Of a stretch of 64,000 nt of DNA, positions 27,811 through 38,463 are shown in pieces (positions within the stretch are counted from its first letter, which is position 1; each line of letters starts with the position of its first letter). This stretch comes from Rheinheimera sp. (lineage in GTDB: Bacteria > Pseudomonadota > Gammaproteobacteria > Enterobacterales > Alteromonadaceae). The stretch is from assembly GCA_008015325.1 (NCBI GenBank), contig SSFI01000014.1:103343-167342 (forward strand), given 5' to 3'. The notes below the pieces were generated by a model, which saw only the letters and a program-made list of their open reading frames with translations, was not told the origin of the DNA and ran no database searches. The translations under genes and the position numbers were made by a program.

Positions 27811-29244
27811 TCAGCTGTAGTGATAAATAATTTCCAGCTGCTCAATCTCGGCTTGTTCCTCGTCTGATCTGAATTCAATCAAAATGTCATAATCGTCCCG
27901 ATAGAGCTGGAAACGGTCGCCGACATCCTGCATATCAGGAAATGCCAGGCGCAGGCCGGCTTTAGTGACCGGGATTTGCAGCGCCTTTAACAGCGCCGGG
28001 ATTTGATTCGGCTGCCCGGACTTTCGCATCACAGGTGCGGTCAGCTTAATTCGGTGGATCTCATCTTTGACCAACATCACATGTAGCTGGCTGGTTGGCA
28101 GCCACCAGGCCTGGTTTCGCCGCTGCACCAGTTGATGCAAGCGCAAATGCGCTGGGAACAGACTGGCTGCAGGTTGTTGCTGCAAGTTACGTATACTGAC
28201 ACTCTCGACAAATGACTGAACATCCTGCCAGGGTTGTTGCTGCAGTATCATTCGCACCGGCAAAGCTGCGGCACTGCTACTGCTGTAGTGAAAACCAGTT
28301 AATATAGCCGTCGCCTGCTGCTGTGACTGTGGGTTAAATTCCTCAAACCGCAGCTTCAGTTGCTGACCCGGTTGCTGTTTGCGCCAGAGCAGCGGCCTGA
28401 CTTTGTGCCAGGAGCCTAATTTTAAGGCGGCCTCCACCATATCGGTTTTATAGGCGACTTTGCCTTCTACCAGCCAGGGTTTGGCATCAAACTCGGGATG
28501 AAACTCCAGTAAATTCCGGCCAATACCACTGAGGATCTCGCTGTCGGTAAACACAGCTTTCACCAGCGGGTCCAGATAAACCCATAACCGGCGGCCATAA
28601 CCTAATAACCGGGCACCATCCTGCAGGGTTAAATCTGCAGATGGCGAGCCCCAGAGTGCGTAGACCTGCTCGGCAGTCATCTTCAGTTTCAGACCAAAGG
28701 CACCTTCCTGTAATGACAGGTGATGATGCGGCGGCACTATCACCCGATACTCTGATGCATCCTGCCGTTGCAGTGCGCCAGACACTGCGGTTTTAAATTG
28801 CATCGTACCCAGATCCACTTTGATCTGGCGAGCACCGCTGATGTCAGAACTTTTATCCGACAAGGCATTATTGCCGTCACAAAACCGGAATAATTCCAGC
28901 TCAACCAGGACTTCGGAATAGTTGCCGGGCAATTTATGCTCATTTGGTTTGATTTTTTGCACCAGCACCGCATCAAAGCGCCGCGCCGTAGCATTTTCGC
29001 GGATTTGCTGCAGATAACGGGCAACTTCAGGCACATCCCGTAACACGGCAAAACGCCATAAGTTATGGTTGCGAACTTTCAGCTCTGTTTTCAGCGGCAC
29101 CACATCCGCCTGCTTACACTCCGGCAAAAAATCAACCAGTGGCGCCAATGTTTCAGCGTGCAGCGGGGTCAGCTGCCAGGCCAATAAAACACAGCAGAAC
29201 AACGGCAACTTCATCCGGGATCCTTCAGTACAACTAAAAAACAT
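27811..29244 (-). CDS. Hypothetical secreted protein
   Basis: 477 aa ORF with signal peptide (MKLPLFCCVLLAWQLTPLHA); no recognised domain. Confidence 0.65.
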   Translation of the reverse strand: MFFSCTEGSRMKLPLFCCVLLAWQLTPLHAETLAPLVDFLPECKQADVVPLKTELKVRNHNLWRFAVLRDVPEVARYLQQIRENATARRFDAVLVQKIKPNEHKLPGNYSEVLVELELFRFCDGNNALSDKSSDISGARQIKVDLGTMQFKTAVSGALQRQDASEYRVIVPPHHHLSLQEGAFGLKLKMTAEQVYALWGSPSADLTLQDGARLLGYGRRLWVYLDPLVKAVFTDSEILSGIGRNLLEFHPEFDAKPWLVEGKVAYKTDMVEAALKLGSWHKVRPLLWRKQQPGQQLKLRFEEFNPQSQQQATAILTGFHYSSSSAAALPVRMILQQQPWQDVQSFVESVSIRNLQQQPAASLFPAHLRLHQLVQRRNQAWWLPTSQLHVMLVKDEIHRIKLTAPVMRKSGQPNQIPALLKALQIPVTKAGLRLAFPDMQDVGDRFQLYRDDYDILIEFRSDEEQAEIEQLEIIYHYS

Positions 29245-29265
29245 TTAGTTAACATATAGGCAATT

Positions 29266-29880
29266 TTATGTAACTGCAAGCTGCGCCAACTGCCGGTCGT
29301 GCCAGCGACTCAGTAAAAGCAGTGCCAGGATAGCCCCGAGCAGAGCAAAGCCCATGTCAGCCTGTGTATCCCACGCATAACCCTGCGTGCCAAGAAACTC
29401 ATCCGCTCCCTGCCCCAGCAACACAGCTGCAGCCCATTCAATCAGCTCATATGTCGCACTGATTGCGAGCACAATACATATCAGTAAAAACTGCAACATA
29501 CGCCGGCCGTGAATGTAAGCGCCGCGTAACAGAATTTCCCGAGCCACCAGCACCGGCACAAAGCCCTGCATCAGATGGCCGATTTTGTCGTATGGATTAC
29601 GGTCAAGGCCAAACCAGTCCATCAGCCAGAACCCCAGCGGCACCCTGGCATAGCTATAAGCGCCGCCGAGGCTCAACACCACGGCATGACAAAAAATCAG
29701 ACTGTACAATAAGCGGGTCAGCGGATAAGACTTGCGGGTCAGCCACAACAGCGGCCAGGCCAGTAACACTGGAAAGACTTCCAGTAACCAGGTGGTGCGG
29801 TCAAAAGGCGCAAAACCGGACCACAACAACAGCAGCAGCAACGCGGCGGAACCGGTATAAAATTGTGAGTTTGAAAGCAT
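29266..29880 (-). CDS. DUF2238 (YjdF-like) membrane protein
   Basis: 204 aa; FGLDRNPYDKIGHLMQGFVPVLVAREILLR, TYELIEWAAAVLLGQGADEFLGTQGYAWDTQADM. Confidence 0.88.
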   Translation of the reverse strand: MLSNSQFYTGSAALLLLLLWSGFAPFDRTTWLLEVFPVLLAWPLLWLTRKSYPLTRLLYSLIFCHAVVLSLGGAYSYARVPLGFWLMDWFGLDRNPYDKIGHLMQGFVPVLVAREILLRGAYIHGRRMLQFLLICIVLAISATYELIEWAAAVLLGQGADEFLGTQGYAWDTQADMGFALLGAILALLLLSRWHDRQLAQLAVT

Positions 29881-30031
29881 TGGTTCACCAATATCAGCAA
29901 TTACTGAACCAGTGTAAGCAGTAACAAGGCAGAGGTAAAGCCTGCTTTTAGGTAAATGTCGTTAACTAATAGATAAATAATGGATAAATATTGATTTTTT
30001 GTGCTGCAAAGCTGATAAAAAACGACATCAT

Positions 30032-30955
30032 TCAGCAGGCAGGTTTCCCCCAGCTACAAAGTTGCCGGGACGAGTAAAAGTGCTGTCCCCGGCCAGTCAC
30101 CGGGTCAACAAACTGCAGCTGTTGCGCCAGTAACTGTAAAGGCCCGGCCAGCGTCAGAGTTTTCGGCAGCAGCACCGGATAATATGGGTCAAACAAAATC
30201 GGACAACCTATCGCCTGCATATGCAGCCGGAGCTGATGGGTTTTGCCGGTATGGGGCGTCAGGGCAAATAAGCCAAGCTGCTGTTGCCGGGCGACCAGAC
30301 GCAGTGTCGAATGCGCATTCGGCTCCCCCTCGACCTGCTGCATCAAAAAGCGTGGCTGAAATTTTTCCAGCCGGTTACGCACCGTGAATTCCTGCGGTAA
30401 GGAAGCCTGCAACAGATGTTCCGGCAGCCGGGCTACGGCCTGGTAGGTTTTTTCAATTCGCCCTTGTGCAAACAGCTGATAATAAGCCGGGCGGCTGTGT
30501 GGATTGAGCGAAAACAGTACCAGCCCTGCAGTGTCGCGGTCCAGCCGGTGCACCGGCGCGATATCACCAAGCCCGGTATCGCGGCGCAGCCGCTCCAGCA
30601 GACATTCATTAACAAATTCGCCGCCCGGAATAACCGGCAGGCCATGCGGTTTGCAGGCCAGCAAGATATGGTCATCCCGATAAACAATCTGATGGGCGGC
30701 AGCAACTACCGGCTCTGCCACCACCTCGCGGTAATAACATAAACGCCGGCTTGGCAGAAAAGGCGTCTGCATACCGACGATTTCACCGCTGTGCCAATGC
30801 ACTTTCCCGTTCTCAAGACGCTCAGCCCAGATCTGCGGTGCGATGCGCGGAAACTGTGCACAAAGAAACTGATACAGATTGTCCCAGCCCTGGTTGACCG
30901 GCGGTAGGGTAATTTCGGAAGGCCGCGCCGCTTTAGACATCGTTACTCCTGACAA
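30032..30955 (-). CDS. RluA family pseudouridine synthase
   Basis: HRLDRDTAGLVLFS catalytic HRLDxxTSG-like motif; PHTGKTHQLRLHM. Confidence 0.92.
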   Translation of the reverse strand: MSGVTMSKAARPSEITLPPVNQGWDNLYQFLCAQFPRIAPQIWAERLENGKVHWHSGEIVGMQTPFLPSRRLCYYREVVAEPVVAAAHQIVYRDDHILLACKPHGLPVIPGGEFVNECLLERLRRDTGLGDIAPVHRLDRDTAGLVLFSLNPHSRPAYYQLFAQGRIEKTYQAVARLPEHLLQASLPQEFTVRNRLEKFQPRFLMQQVEGEPNAHSTLRLVARQQQLGLFALTPHTGKTHQLRLHMQAIGCPILFDPYYPVLLPKTLTLAGPLQLLAQQLQFVDPVTGRGQHFYSSRQLCSWGKPAC

Positions 30956-31008
30956 CAGCAGCAGAGTTCGCCGCGGTGCTCGTGGGCGCGCATCTTAACA
31001 AATAACAG

Positions 31009-32274
31009 CTACAGCGCCCACAGCAACAATGCAGCGCTCAGGATAACCAGCGCACTGACGCCAAACAGCCGCCGGCGCAGTCCGGCACTGCCCACCACAC
31101 TGACCAGTGCTGTTTTCACTAAGGTATTGCTGATCACGGCAATGACCAGCGCGGTCGCAGCCAATTGCTCGCGACCGGCTTGCTGCGCGTATTGCGCCAT
31201 TGACAGGGTAATAGCATCTACTTCCGTGGTACCGGCGATGGCGGACACCAGATAGAGCCCCTCGGCCGTTGCAAAATGTTCGGTCAGTTTCACCACCAAC
31301 AGCACGAGCGCAAACATCAGAGCAAACTGGCTGGCGGCCCATAAACTGAACGGATTACTGATGCTGGTGGCGGAATTGGCCTGCAACAGCGGCGCCCGCC
31401 GGTAAAAGTATGCCGCCATTGCCAGCGTCACCAATGCCATCGCACTGATAACCGGCCACAATGGCGCCAGCAGCGGCAGGCAAACAATACCGACCATCAG
31501 CAGCACCCGCAAAGACATCACAGCCCAGGCCAGCAAAATGCCACAGGCCAGTGCATCATCCTGATTTTCTCCCCCTTGTTGCTGCCGGCTCAGCCGGGCA
31601 AAGCTCAGACTCACCGCAGTGGACGACACCAGCCCTCCTGCCAGACCAGCAACAGCTGTGCCGCGTGCCGGCCCCAGCAAGCGGGTTGCGACATAGCCGA
31701 CCAGCGATAACACCGAGATCAGGATCACCAGCAACCAGATTTTATAGGGATTAAAAGCCTGCCAGGGGTCGAGAGCATGATCCGGCAGCAGCGGTAACAC
31801 GATAAAAGTTGCGATCAGTAACTTCAGGCCGGCATACAAATCGTCATTGCCGATTTTGTCGACTAAGCCGTGCAGCGGCTGTTTAAACGCCAGAATGGCC
31901 GATGTGATAATTGCCAGAGCCACTGCAATACCCGCATGGCCGTGCATCACTGCACCACCGAGCAGAAACACCAGCATCGCACTGAGCTCGGTAGTCAACC
32001 CCGGCATTTGTGGCTCTTCGCGTTGTTTGCGGTTATAGGCGGCCAGCACCAGCATTGATATTAGCGCCAGCACCGCCAGTTCCAGCCAGGGTTGTTGCAG
32101 TTGCAACCCAAGCCAGGCACCAACCGCCCCCAGCAGCGCCAACAACATAAAAGTGCGCACGCCGCCAAAACTGCTCAGGTTATTCACTTTGTGTTTTTCG
32201 CGCTCAATCCCGACTAAAACCCCGATAGCGAGGGCATAAGCGAAGTTTTGCAGAATAGTCAGCTCGGTTTGCAT
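31009..32274 (-). CDS. MgtC/SapB family membrane protein with DUF4010
   Basis: ALAIGVLVGIEREK N-terminus; polytopic 421 aa; GTTEVDAITLSMAQYA. Confidence 0.88.
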   Translation of the reverse strand: MQTELTILQNFAYALAIGVLVGIEREKHKVNNLSSFGGVRTFMLLALLGAVGAWLGLQLQQPWLELAVLALISMLVLAAYNRKQREEPQMPGLTTELSAMLVFLLGGAVMHGHAGIAVALAIITSAILAFKQPLHGLVDKIGNDDLYAGLKLLIATFIVLPLLPDHALDPWQAFNPYKIWLLVILISVLSLVGYVATRLLGPARGTAVAGLAGGLVSSTAVSLSFARLSRQQQGGENQDDALACGILLAWAVMSLRVLLMVGIVCLPLLAPLWPVISAMALVTLAMAAYFYRRAPLLQANSATSISNPFSLWAASQFALMFALVLLVVKLTEHFATAEGLYLVSAIAGTTEVDAITLSMAQYAQQAGREQLAATALVIAVISNTLVKTALVSVVGSAGLRRRLFGVSALVILSAALLLWAL

Positions 32275-32385
32275 GAATACCTTCGGAGGTTAAACAACGA
32301 TGAATTGATTTCAGCATTATTCCGGCGCTAAGGCTATGAGCTTGCGCAATATTTTTGCTGGCGGAGCAAGCTGTTGCAGACAAAA

Positions 32386-32403
32386 AAGGCGCCGCAGCGC
32401 CTT
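32386..32403 (-). terminator. Rho-independent terminator of the S9 peptidase gene
   Basis: AAGGCGC-CGCA-GCGCCTT hairpin followed on the minus strand by TTTTTT. Confidence 0.65.
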
Positions 32404-32424
32404 CTTTATCAGCTGGTCGCCTTA

Positions 32425-34503
32425 TTACTTTTTATGCAACTCAAACCAGGCCAGTGTATGTTCGATTTTGGCGATCATCCGGCTCGGCCGGCCGGCAATG
32501 CCATGCGGCGCGCCCGGTACCCGCACCAACGCAGTCGGCACGTGCTGTAATTGCAGCGCCTGATACAGCTGTTCGGACTCACTGATCGGTGTGCGGCGAT
32601 CGGCTTCGCCGGTCATGATCAGCGTCGGAGTTTTGATTTTGCCGGCATTGGCAATCGGCGAGCGCTGCCAGTAGTGCTGCAGGTTATCCCATGGCACCCC
32701 CGGGAACTGATGATAGGTCTGATACAAATAACTATCCCCGGTCAGCACTTTACTGACCCAGTTGATAATAGGTTTAATCACCGCCGCGGCGCGGTAGCGG
32801 TCGGTCAGACCAATGGCATAAGCGGTGGCAATGCCACCGGCCGAGCCCCCGGCGATATAAACGTTGTCGGCGTCAACAAAACCTTTGGCGATCATCGCGT
32901 TCACGCCGGAATCATGGTCGGAATAATCTTCCGGTGAGCTGTATTTGTTATGTAGCAATAGCGCAAAGCGTTCACCATAACCGGTGCTGCCGCGGTGATT
33001 GTCGTAAAACACCACATAACCTTCACGGGCAAAGCGCTGCATTTCAGCGCTGAAATGCGGGCCGTAAGCCAGGTGCGGGCCGCCGTGAATTTCCAGCATC
33101 ATCGGGTACTTTTTACTGGGGTCAAAATCTGGCGGTGTGATATACCAGCCCTGAATGGGCTCACCGTCAAAAGAAGATTTGTAGTTGATTTCGTGCACCT
33201 GACCGAGCTTTTTGTGGCCCAGCAGATCTTCGTTCAGCTGTGTCAGCTGCCGCACTTTGCCATCCTGCCACAGCGCAACATCGGCCGGGCGCGACGCATC
33301 GCCTTTGGTAAATACCAGTTTCTCAGCGCTTTGCTGATACTCACCACTTAAATACGGCTGCGGCAGGCCAGTGCCGGACAATTGGTCAGTCAGCACTTCG
33401 AGCTCACCCTCTAAATCCAGCAATGCGACTTTGCGCAGGCCTTTTTCATCATATTGCACCGTCAGCTCGTCATTGCTCCACCAATCCGGCGCATTCAGGT
33501 CCAAATCCAGCGCTGCGCCGATATCACGGCTTTTGCCCGACGCGACATCGAGCACTTTCAGTTTGCCATTAGCAAAAGGTAATTTGGCGTTGCTGCCCCA
33601 CAGATAGGCCAGTTTTTTGCCATCGGGCGAGAACACCGGGCTGGTTTCCTGGCCTGGCACTGAGGTCAGCTGTTTCAACGCACCGGATTGCAGGTCCAGC
33701 TGATACAAATCGCTGTCACGTGGCTGATATTCCCAGTCGGGCGCCAGATTGGCCGAGAATACCAGCGCTTTGCCATCCGGGCTGAAGGTCAAATCGTCGC
33801 CATAACTGCGATCGCCACTGGTCAGCTGGCGCGCTGTGCCGCCTTCGCTGCTGAGTAAAAACAGATGGCGGTATTCCGATTTCAAAAAGCCCTGCCCGTC
33901 GGCCTGATACTGCGCCCGGTCAATCACCACCACAGGTTCAGACCAGTTGGCGTCTTTGGGCTTTTTCGGCATTTTCACCAGCGTCGTCAGCTTTGACGGC
34001 GCCGCCGGCAGATTCATGGTAAAAGCCAGCTGTTTGCCATCCGGTGACCAGGTCAGATTGGACGGGCTTTTCTCGAGTGCACTGAGCTTTGTGTTTTGCG
34101 CCGTTTTGACCCAATGCAGATGAATTTGCGCTTTGCCGCTTTGATCAGAGATAAACGCCAGCCGACTGCCATCCGGTGCCCAGCGTGGCTGGCTGTAGTT
34201 AAATTTATCGGCATACAATGGCGTATGCTGGCCGCTTGCCACATCAATTTGCCACAGCGCCGTGCGGGCACGGTCTGTCATAATGTCGTTGCTGTTACGC
34301 ACATACACGATAGTGCGGCCATCCGGCGATAACTGCGGATCACTGGCCCATTCCAGCGCAAAAATATCGGCAGATTCAAAATAAGACGGGTTCACTAACG
34401 GCGGGGCTTGCGTTGGAATATCAGCAGGCACAGCGCTTGCTGCAGCACTGAAGCCGATGCAGAGTAACAAAGCATTGGCACGAGAGAATTTGGCAGTTAA
34501 CAC
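32425..34503 (-). CDS. S9 family prolyl oligopeptidase
   Basis: WD40-like propeller repeats; GGSAGGIATAYAIG (catalytic GxSxG); LIMTGEADRRTPISESEQLY; PGAPHGI. Confidence 0.93.
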   Translation of the reverse strand: MLTAKFSRANALLLCIGFSAAASAVPADIPTQAPPLVNPSYFESADIFALEWASDPQLSPDGRTIVYVRNSNDIMTDRARTALWQIDVASGQHTPLYADKFNYSQPRWAPDGSRLAFISDQSGKAQIHLHWVKTAQNTKLSALEKSPSNLTWSPDGKQLAFTMNLPAAPSKLTTLVKMPKKPKDANWSEPVVVIDRAQYQADGQGFLKSEYRHLFLLSSEGGTARQLTSGDRSYGDDLTFSPDGKALVFSANLAPDWEYQPRDSDLYQLDLQSGALKQLTSVPGQETSPVFSPDGKKLAYLWGSNAKLPFANGKLKVLDVASGKSRDIGAALDLDLNAPDWWSNDELTVQYDEKGLRKVALLDLEGELEVLTDQLSGTGLPQPYLSGEYQQSAEKLVFTKGDASRPADVALWQDGKVRQLTQLNEDLLGHKKLGQVHEINYKSSFDGEPIQGWYITPPDFDPSKKYPMMLEIHGGPHLAYGPHFSAEMQRFAREGYVVFYDNHRGSTGYGERFALLLHNKYSSPEDYSDHDSGVNAMIAKGFVDADNVYIAGGSAGGIATAYAIGLTDRYRAAAVIKPIINWVSKVLTGDSYLYQTYHQFPGVPWDNLQHYWQRSPIANAGKIKTPTLIMTGEADRRTPISESEQLYQALQLQHVPTALVRVPGAPHGIAGRPSRMIAKIEHTLAWFELHKK

Positions 34504-34627
34504 GAATCAACCTCTGGCTTTCTATGGCAAATTTTTCAGAGGTTCACACTAAAAGAGCACAGCGCGCCTGACAAGTGCATTGTACGCAATGCCGGTCCAA
34601 TGGCTGATTTTGCCGGTTAAAGCGCAG

Positions 34628-34930
34628 TTAAATTTTATCCTGCAGCGGCCGGCAGCGTTGGACGTAACGCAGAAAAATCATCAGCGGCAACAACAGCAAG
34701 CCCAGCACAACAGCAACGAGCAAGCAAAGCAAGGTGAAACTAAACCAGCCATGTGCCGGCGTGACGCCAAGACCAACCACCACGGCCAGTGTCAACAGCT
34801 GATGCAGCGGCACCGACAACCAAAGCGGATAACAATGCCGCGGCGCGAGCGTGCGGCTTAACAAGTACCAGTAACAAGTGCTGCCACCGAGTAAAGTGCA
34901 GCCGAGCAGAAAACCAAATGACAAATCCAC
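34628..34930 (-). CDS. Small hypothetical membrane protein
   Basis: 100 aa with three or more hydrophobic segments. Confidence 0.5.
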   Translation of the reverse strand: MDLSFGFLLGCTLLGGSTCYWYLLSRTLAPRHCYPLWLSVPLHQLLTLAVVVGLGVTPAHGWFSFTLLCLLVAVVLGLLLLPLMIFLRYVQRCRPLQDKI

Positions 34931-34995
34931 GACATCCCCGTTGCTGGCGAATCAGCCCGCAGCATAACCTGTCACATTCTTGGCTGACAAACAAA

Positions 34996-35028
34996 AAGCC
35001 CCAAAGCGGCGACACCGCATTGGGGCTT
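34996..35028 (-). terminator. Rho-independent terminator of the DUF885 gene
   Basis: AAGCCCCAA-AGCGG-CGACA-CCGCA-TTGGGGCTT hairpin with minus-strand T-run. Confidence 0.75.
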
Positions 35029-35074
35029 AATTGGGCTTCTGCCGGAGCTGAGCTGGTCAGTCCGAAGACAGGTT

Positions 35075-36961
35075 TCAGCCTTTTGCTTTAACGCTGTCAA
35101 CCCAGTTTTGTACCCGTTGTTCCAGCACTTTCAGTGGCAACGCGCCGCCACCGAGCACAGTGTCATGGAATCGACGGATATCAAACTTGTCGCCTAAGTC
35201 CGCTTTGGCTTTGGCACGCAACTCTAAAATTTTCAGCATACCGATTTTGTAGGACGTCGCCTGCCCCGGCCATACCAGATAACGGCGCACTTCAGATTTC
35301 ACCGCACCTTCCGCCACCGGCGAATTGGCCAGGAAGTATTCTACCGCCTGTTGTTCAGTCCAGCCTTTAGCGTGCATACCGGTATCAACCACTAAGCGTA
35401 CTGCCCGCCACATTTCGGTGATCAGGCGGCCAAAATCGTTGTACGGGTTCTTATACTGGCCCATCTCTTTGGCCAGCGTTTCGGTGTACAGCGCCCAGCC
35501 TTCCTGGTAGGCGGTGAAACCGGCCTGAGTGCGGAACTTCGGCACGCCGGTCAGCTCCTGTGCAATCGAAATCTGCATATGGTGGCCTGGGCTGCCTTCA
35601 TGATAAGCAATGGCTTCCATTTCATTTTTCGGCATCGCTTTCATGTCTGACAAATGCGCGTAATAAATGCCAGGGCGCTTACCGTCCGGTGTGCCCGGGA
35701 AATAATGCTGTGCCGCACCTGGTTGTTCGCGGAATGGTTCAACCCGTTTGATGATCAACGGCGCTTTTGGCAGGATGCCAAAATATTGCGGCAACTTGGC
35801 TTCGATTTCGCGGATAAAGGCCTCAGAATCTTTTAAATACGCCTGACGACCTTCGTCAGTGTCTTCATAAAAGAACTGCTTGTCGGTTTTAATAAACTTA
35901 AAGAATTCCTGCAAAGAGCCTTTAAAACCAACCTGATCCTTGATGGTGTTCATCTCTTTGGTCAGGCGCGCCACTTCGTCCAGACCAATCTGATGGATTT
36001 GGTCAGCGGTTAAATCTGTGGTCGTCGACTGTTTCAGCCGCAGATTGTAATAAGCCACACCATTTGGCTGAGTTGATACGCCAGTTGGATTCACCGCAGT
36101 TTTATCCAGCTCGCTGGTGAGGAAAGTCGCCAGATTCTGATAAGCCGGCAGGAACTGACTGGTCAGCGCGTTTTTAACATCATCAGTCAGCTTCTGCGCC
36201 GTGGCGTCATCGAGCTTGTCCGCTTTTTTCAGCGCTTCGATTTTGCCTTTGGCATCGCTCCACAGTGGGGATTCTTTGTCGGACTCAGCAAAAGGCGCGC
36301 CGGCAATCAGGTTATTAACCTGTTCAATCACCCCTTCATAAGCAAAACGCGGTGGCCGTACGCCGGCGTCGGCATATTTCTTCGCGCGTTGCTGCAATTC
36401 AGCAATGGCTTTGGCAATACCGCCGAGGCGGGTGATATAGGCTTCCATGTCTTTGACTTCTTCGACTTTATGGAAGTTGATCATCACTTGTGGTAACAGG
36501 GCATGAATGCCCTGCATCTGATTAAACACATACTGATTGACGCGGAAAGGTACAGCGTCACGTGCTTCTTCGTACTGGTAAATCCATAAATCGTAAGAAG
36601 TTTTGGCTTCAGTATCGAGCTTGCTGTAGTCGAACTTGCTTTTGAGCTCTTCCACAGTGGCGGCATACCAGGCCAGCATTTTGTCTTCGCCGGCTTCGGT
36701 CACGTCATCAATCTGGTCATTTTTGTCTTTGCGGCCCTGGAAGGTCATCTGCAGCGGGCTCATCTGCAATTGTTCTTCGTATTTTTGTTCAAACCATTGA
36801 TTAATACGTTCGGATTCTGATGGTTGAACTGCAGCAGTTTCAGCTGGCTTTGCCGCTTCAGTCTGCGCCGGCGCTGTGCTGGTGCTGTCTTTGTTGTCCG
36901 GAGCCGGATTACAGCCGGTCAGGATGGCGGCGATGGAAAGGGCTAATAAAGTATGTCGCAC
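35075..36961 (-). CDS. DUF885 family (M32-like) lipoprotein
   Basis: Lipobox ILTGCN; AIAYHEGSPGHHMQISIAQEL (HExxxxH-like); 628 aa. Confidence 0.9.
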   Translation of the reverse strand: MRHTLLALSIAAILTGCNPAPDNKDSTSTAPAQTEAAKPAETAAVQPSESERINQWFEQKYEEQLQMSPLQMTFQGRKDKNDQIDDVTEAGEDKMLAWYAATVEELKSKFDYSKLDTEAKTSYDLWIYQYEEARDAVPFRVNQYVFNQMQGIHALLPQVMINFHKVEEVKDMEAYITRLGGIAKAIAELQQRAKKYADAGVRPPRFAYEGVIEQVNNLIAGAPFAESDKESPLWSDAKGKIEALKKADKLDDATAQKLTDDVKNALTSQFLPAYQNLATFLTSELDKTAVNPTGVSTQPNGVAYYNLRLKQSTTTDLTADQIHQIGLDEVARLTKEMNTIKDQVGFKGSLQEFFKFIKTDKQFFYEDTDEGRQAYLKDSEAFIREIEAKLPQYFGILPKAPLIIKRVEPFREQPGAAQHYFPGTPDGKRPGIYYAHLSDMKAMPKNEMEAIAYHEGSPGHHMQISIAQELTGVPKFRTQAGFTAYQEGWALYTETLAKEMGQYKNPYNDFGRLITEMWRAVRLVVDTGMHAKGWTEQQAVEYFLANSPVAEGAVKSEVRRYLVWPGQATSYKIGMLKILELRAKAKADLGDKFDIRRFHDTVLGGGALPLKVLEQRVQNWVDSVKAKG

Positions 36962-37093
36962 TGGCGTGTTCCTCTGTATGGGATCCGGACAGGCCGGTTG
37001 TTGTTTTGATCGCGAAGTGCCTGCGGCACCTTGCGCTAACTTAAGCTGAAATGTGGTCAGCGTCGAAAGATAAATTGTAAACAGAACTTACTG

Positions 37094-37323
37094 TTAAAGC
37101 TCCATCATCATAAAAACACTATTCGGGTCTTCGTGGTAATCCGCAAAAGGCGGACACTCGCTAAACCCAAAGTTTTGATAAAGCGCTCTGGCTGGCGCAA
37201 GCCGGTTCAATCGGGGGCGTGTTTATTTTCAGGCGGCGACGTCGCCTGCATATCCGCTAGATGGGCGGCAAGCAAAGCCGCTATCTCCGGGCCTTGTAAA
37301 TCATCCAGACGGAAAAAAAACAT
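37094..37323 (-). pseudogene. GNAT acetyltransferase, internally deleted
   Basis: N-terminal piece MFFFRLDDLQGPEIAALLAAHLADMQATSPPENKHAPD* followed directly, in a different frame, by RLAPARALYQNFGFSECPPFADYHEDPNSVFMMMEL*. Confidence 0.85.
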
Positions 37324-37445
37324 CTCAGGTCCTGCGTAAAACGAAAGCAGCGCAAGGCGCTGTTTATATCAGTCGGTAGCGGCGGTTCTCCGCAGCACTG
37401 CGACCAAAGACCAGAAAAGTGCGACGAAAACCGCCGGCGTCCCCG

Positions 37446-37946
37446 TCAGTCGTCGCTTAATACTGAATTGGTGCCGGCATGCTGGATGCGGTCGATGACA
37501 ATAACAGTACCAAGCAGCGGCACCGCCCATTCTGGCCGGTAAATTTCGACACCATAGCTATCCGACCAGCTGAACCAGGCTTTGGACACCCGCGCCAATA
37601 ATTGATCGTTTTGCGTGATGCGGTATTCGCGTTGCCACAGATTGCCGTCTATCTCTAAAGTACCCTGCGGCGTTTGCACGGAAAAAGCCGCACGCCAGAA
37701 CGGCCAGAATTTTTTGCGCACCAGCCATTCGTCGCCAGACGGTGCCACCAGCCGGCAAGCTGGCAGAATGGTCAAATATTTACGTTTGATTTTAAGGACT
37801 TCCCGCTTCGCCAGATCGTACATGGTCTGGCTGCTGGAAATACTGAAAAACTTGCCTTTGACGGTAAAAGCCAGTCGGCCGTTTTCGTCGTCGATATCAA
37901 AACTATCAGTCAGACTCAGTATTTTTTGTTCAATCCGAAATTTCAT
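37446..37946 (-). CDS. LURP-one-related family protein
   Basis: MKFRIEQKILSLTDSFDIDDENGRLAFTVKGKFFSISSSQTMYD; start at 37946 within ORF 37446..37994. Confidence 0.85.
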   Translation of the reverse strand: MKFRIEQKILSLTDSFDIDDENGRLAFTVKGKFFSISSSQTMYDLAKREVLKIKRKYLTILPACRLVAPSGDEWLVRKKFWPFWRAAFSVQTPQGTLEIDGNLWQREYRITQNDQLLARVSKAWFSWSDSYGVEIYRPEWAVPLLGTVIVIDRIQHAGTNSVLSDD

Positions 37947-37971
37947 CACAGATCCCTCTGAAACAGTGCTG

Positions 37972-38373
37972 TCAACGCGGCCATACCCCAACAATCAAAC
38001 CATAAGCCGCAAATTGTAAAAGATGATACCCACCATCAATCAGCAGCATAGGCCAGGGCCTGTTCGCGAACTGATAATTGATGCCAAAGCTGGATAACAC
38101 AAAAAAGAATCCGACCATCAGGCCGTTATGCACCGACAGATGCAGCGACGCCGGCTGACCGAATACAAACACAAATCCAAGCGCTGCTAAAGCTGAAAAC
38201 AACAGGCTGACACCAAAAACGCGCGCCGGATGGCCTTGTGGTTGATCCATGTCGATCCTGGCGTATTTACACCAGCGTGCACCGAACAGCAACTTTGAAT
38301 ACCACAACCCGCCAATGACAAAAACTGACAACGCCATCGCCGCAATCATGCCGAAATTAGACGCTAGCCCCAT
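37972..38373 (-). CDS. DUF1761-type small membrane protein
   Basis: 133 aa; VFVIGGLWYSKLLFGARWCK and four hydrophobic segments. Confidence 0.75.
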   Translation of the reverse strand: MGLASNFGMIAAMALSVFVIGGLWYSKLLFGARWCKYARIDMDQPQGHPARVFGVSLLFSALAALGFVFVFGQPASLHLSVHNGLMVGFFFVLSSFGINYQFANRPWPMLLIDGGYHLLQFAAYGLIVGVWPR

Positions 38374-38463
38374 GATTATTCACCGGAATTCCGAGTACCA
38401 GACGCCCAGCTTAGGCGCTCTGCCAACACAGTGCAACCTGTCCTCAACTCTCCCTGCGCCCCT

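Noticed and set aside
37133-37339. Plus-strand 68-aa ORF
   Set aside because: Overlaps the GNAT pseudogene, which explains the region better on the minus strand
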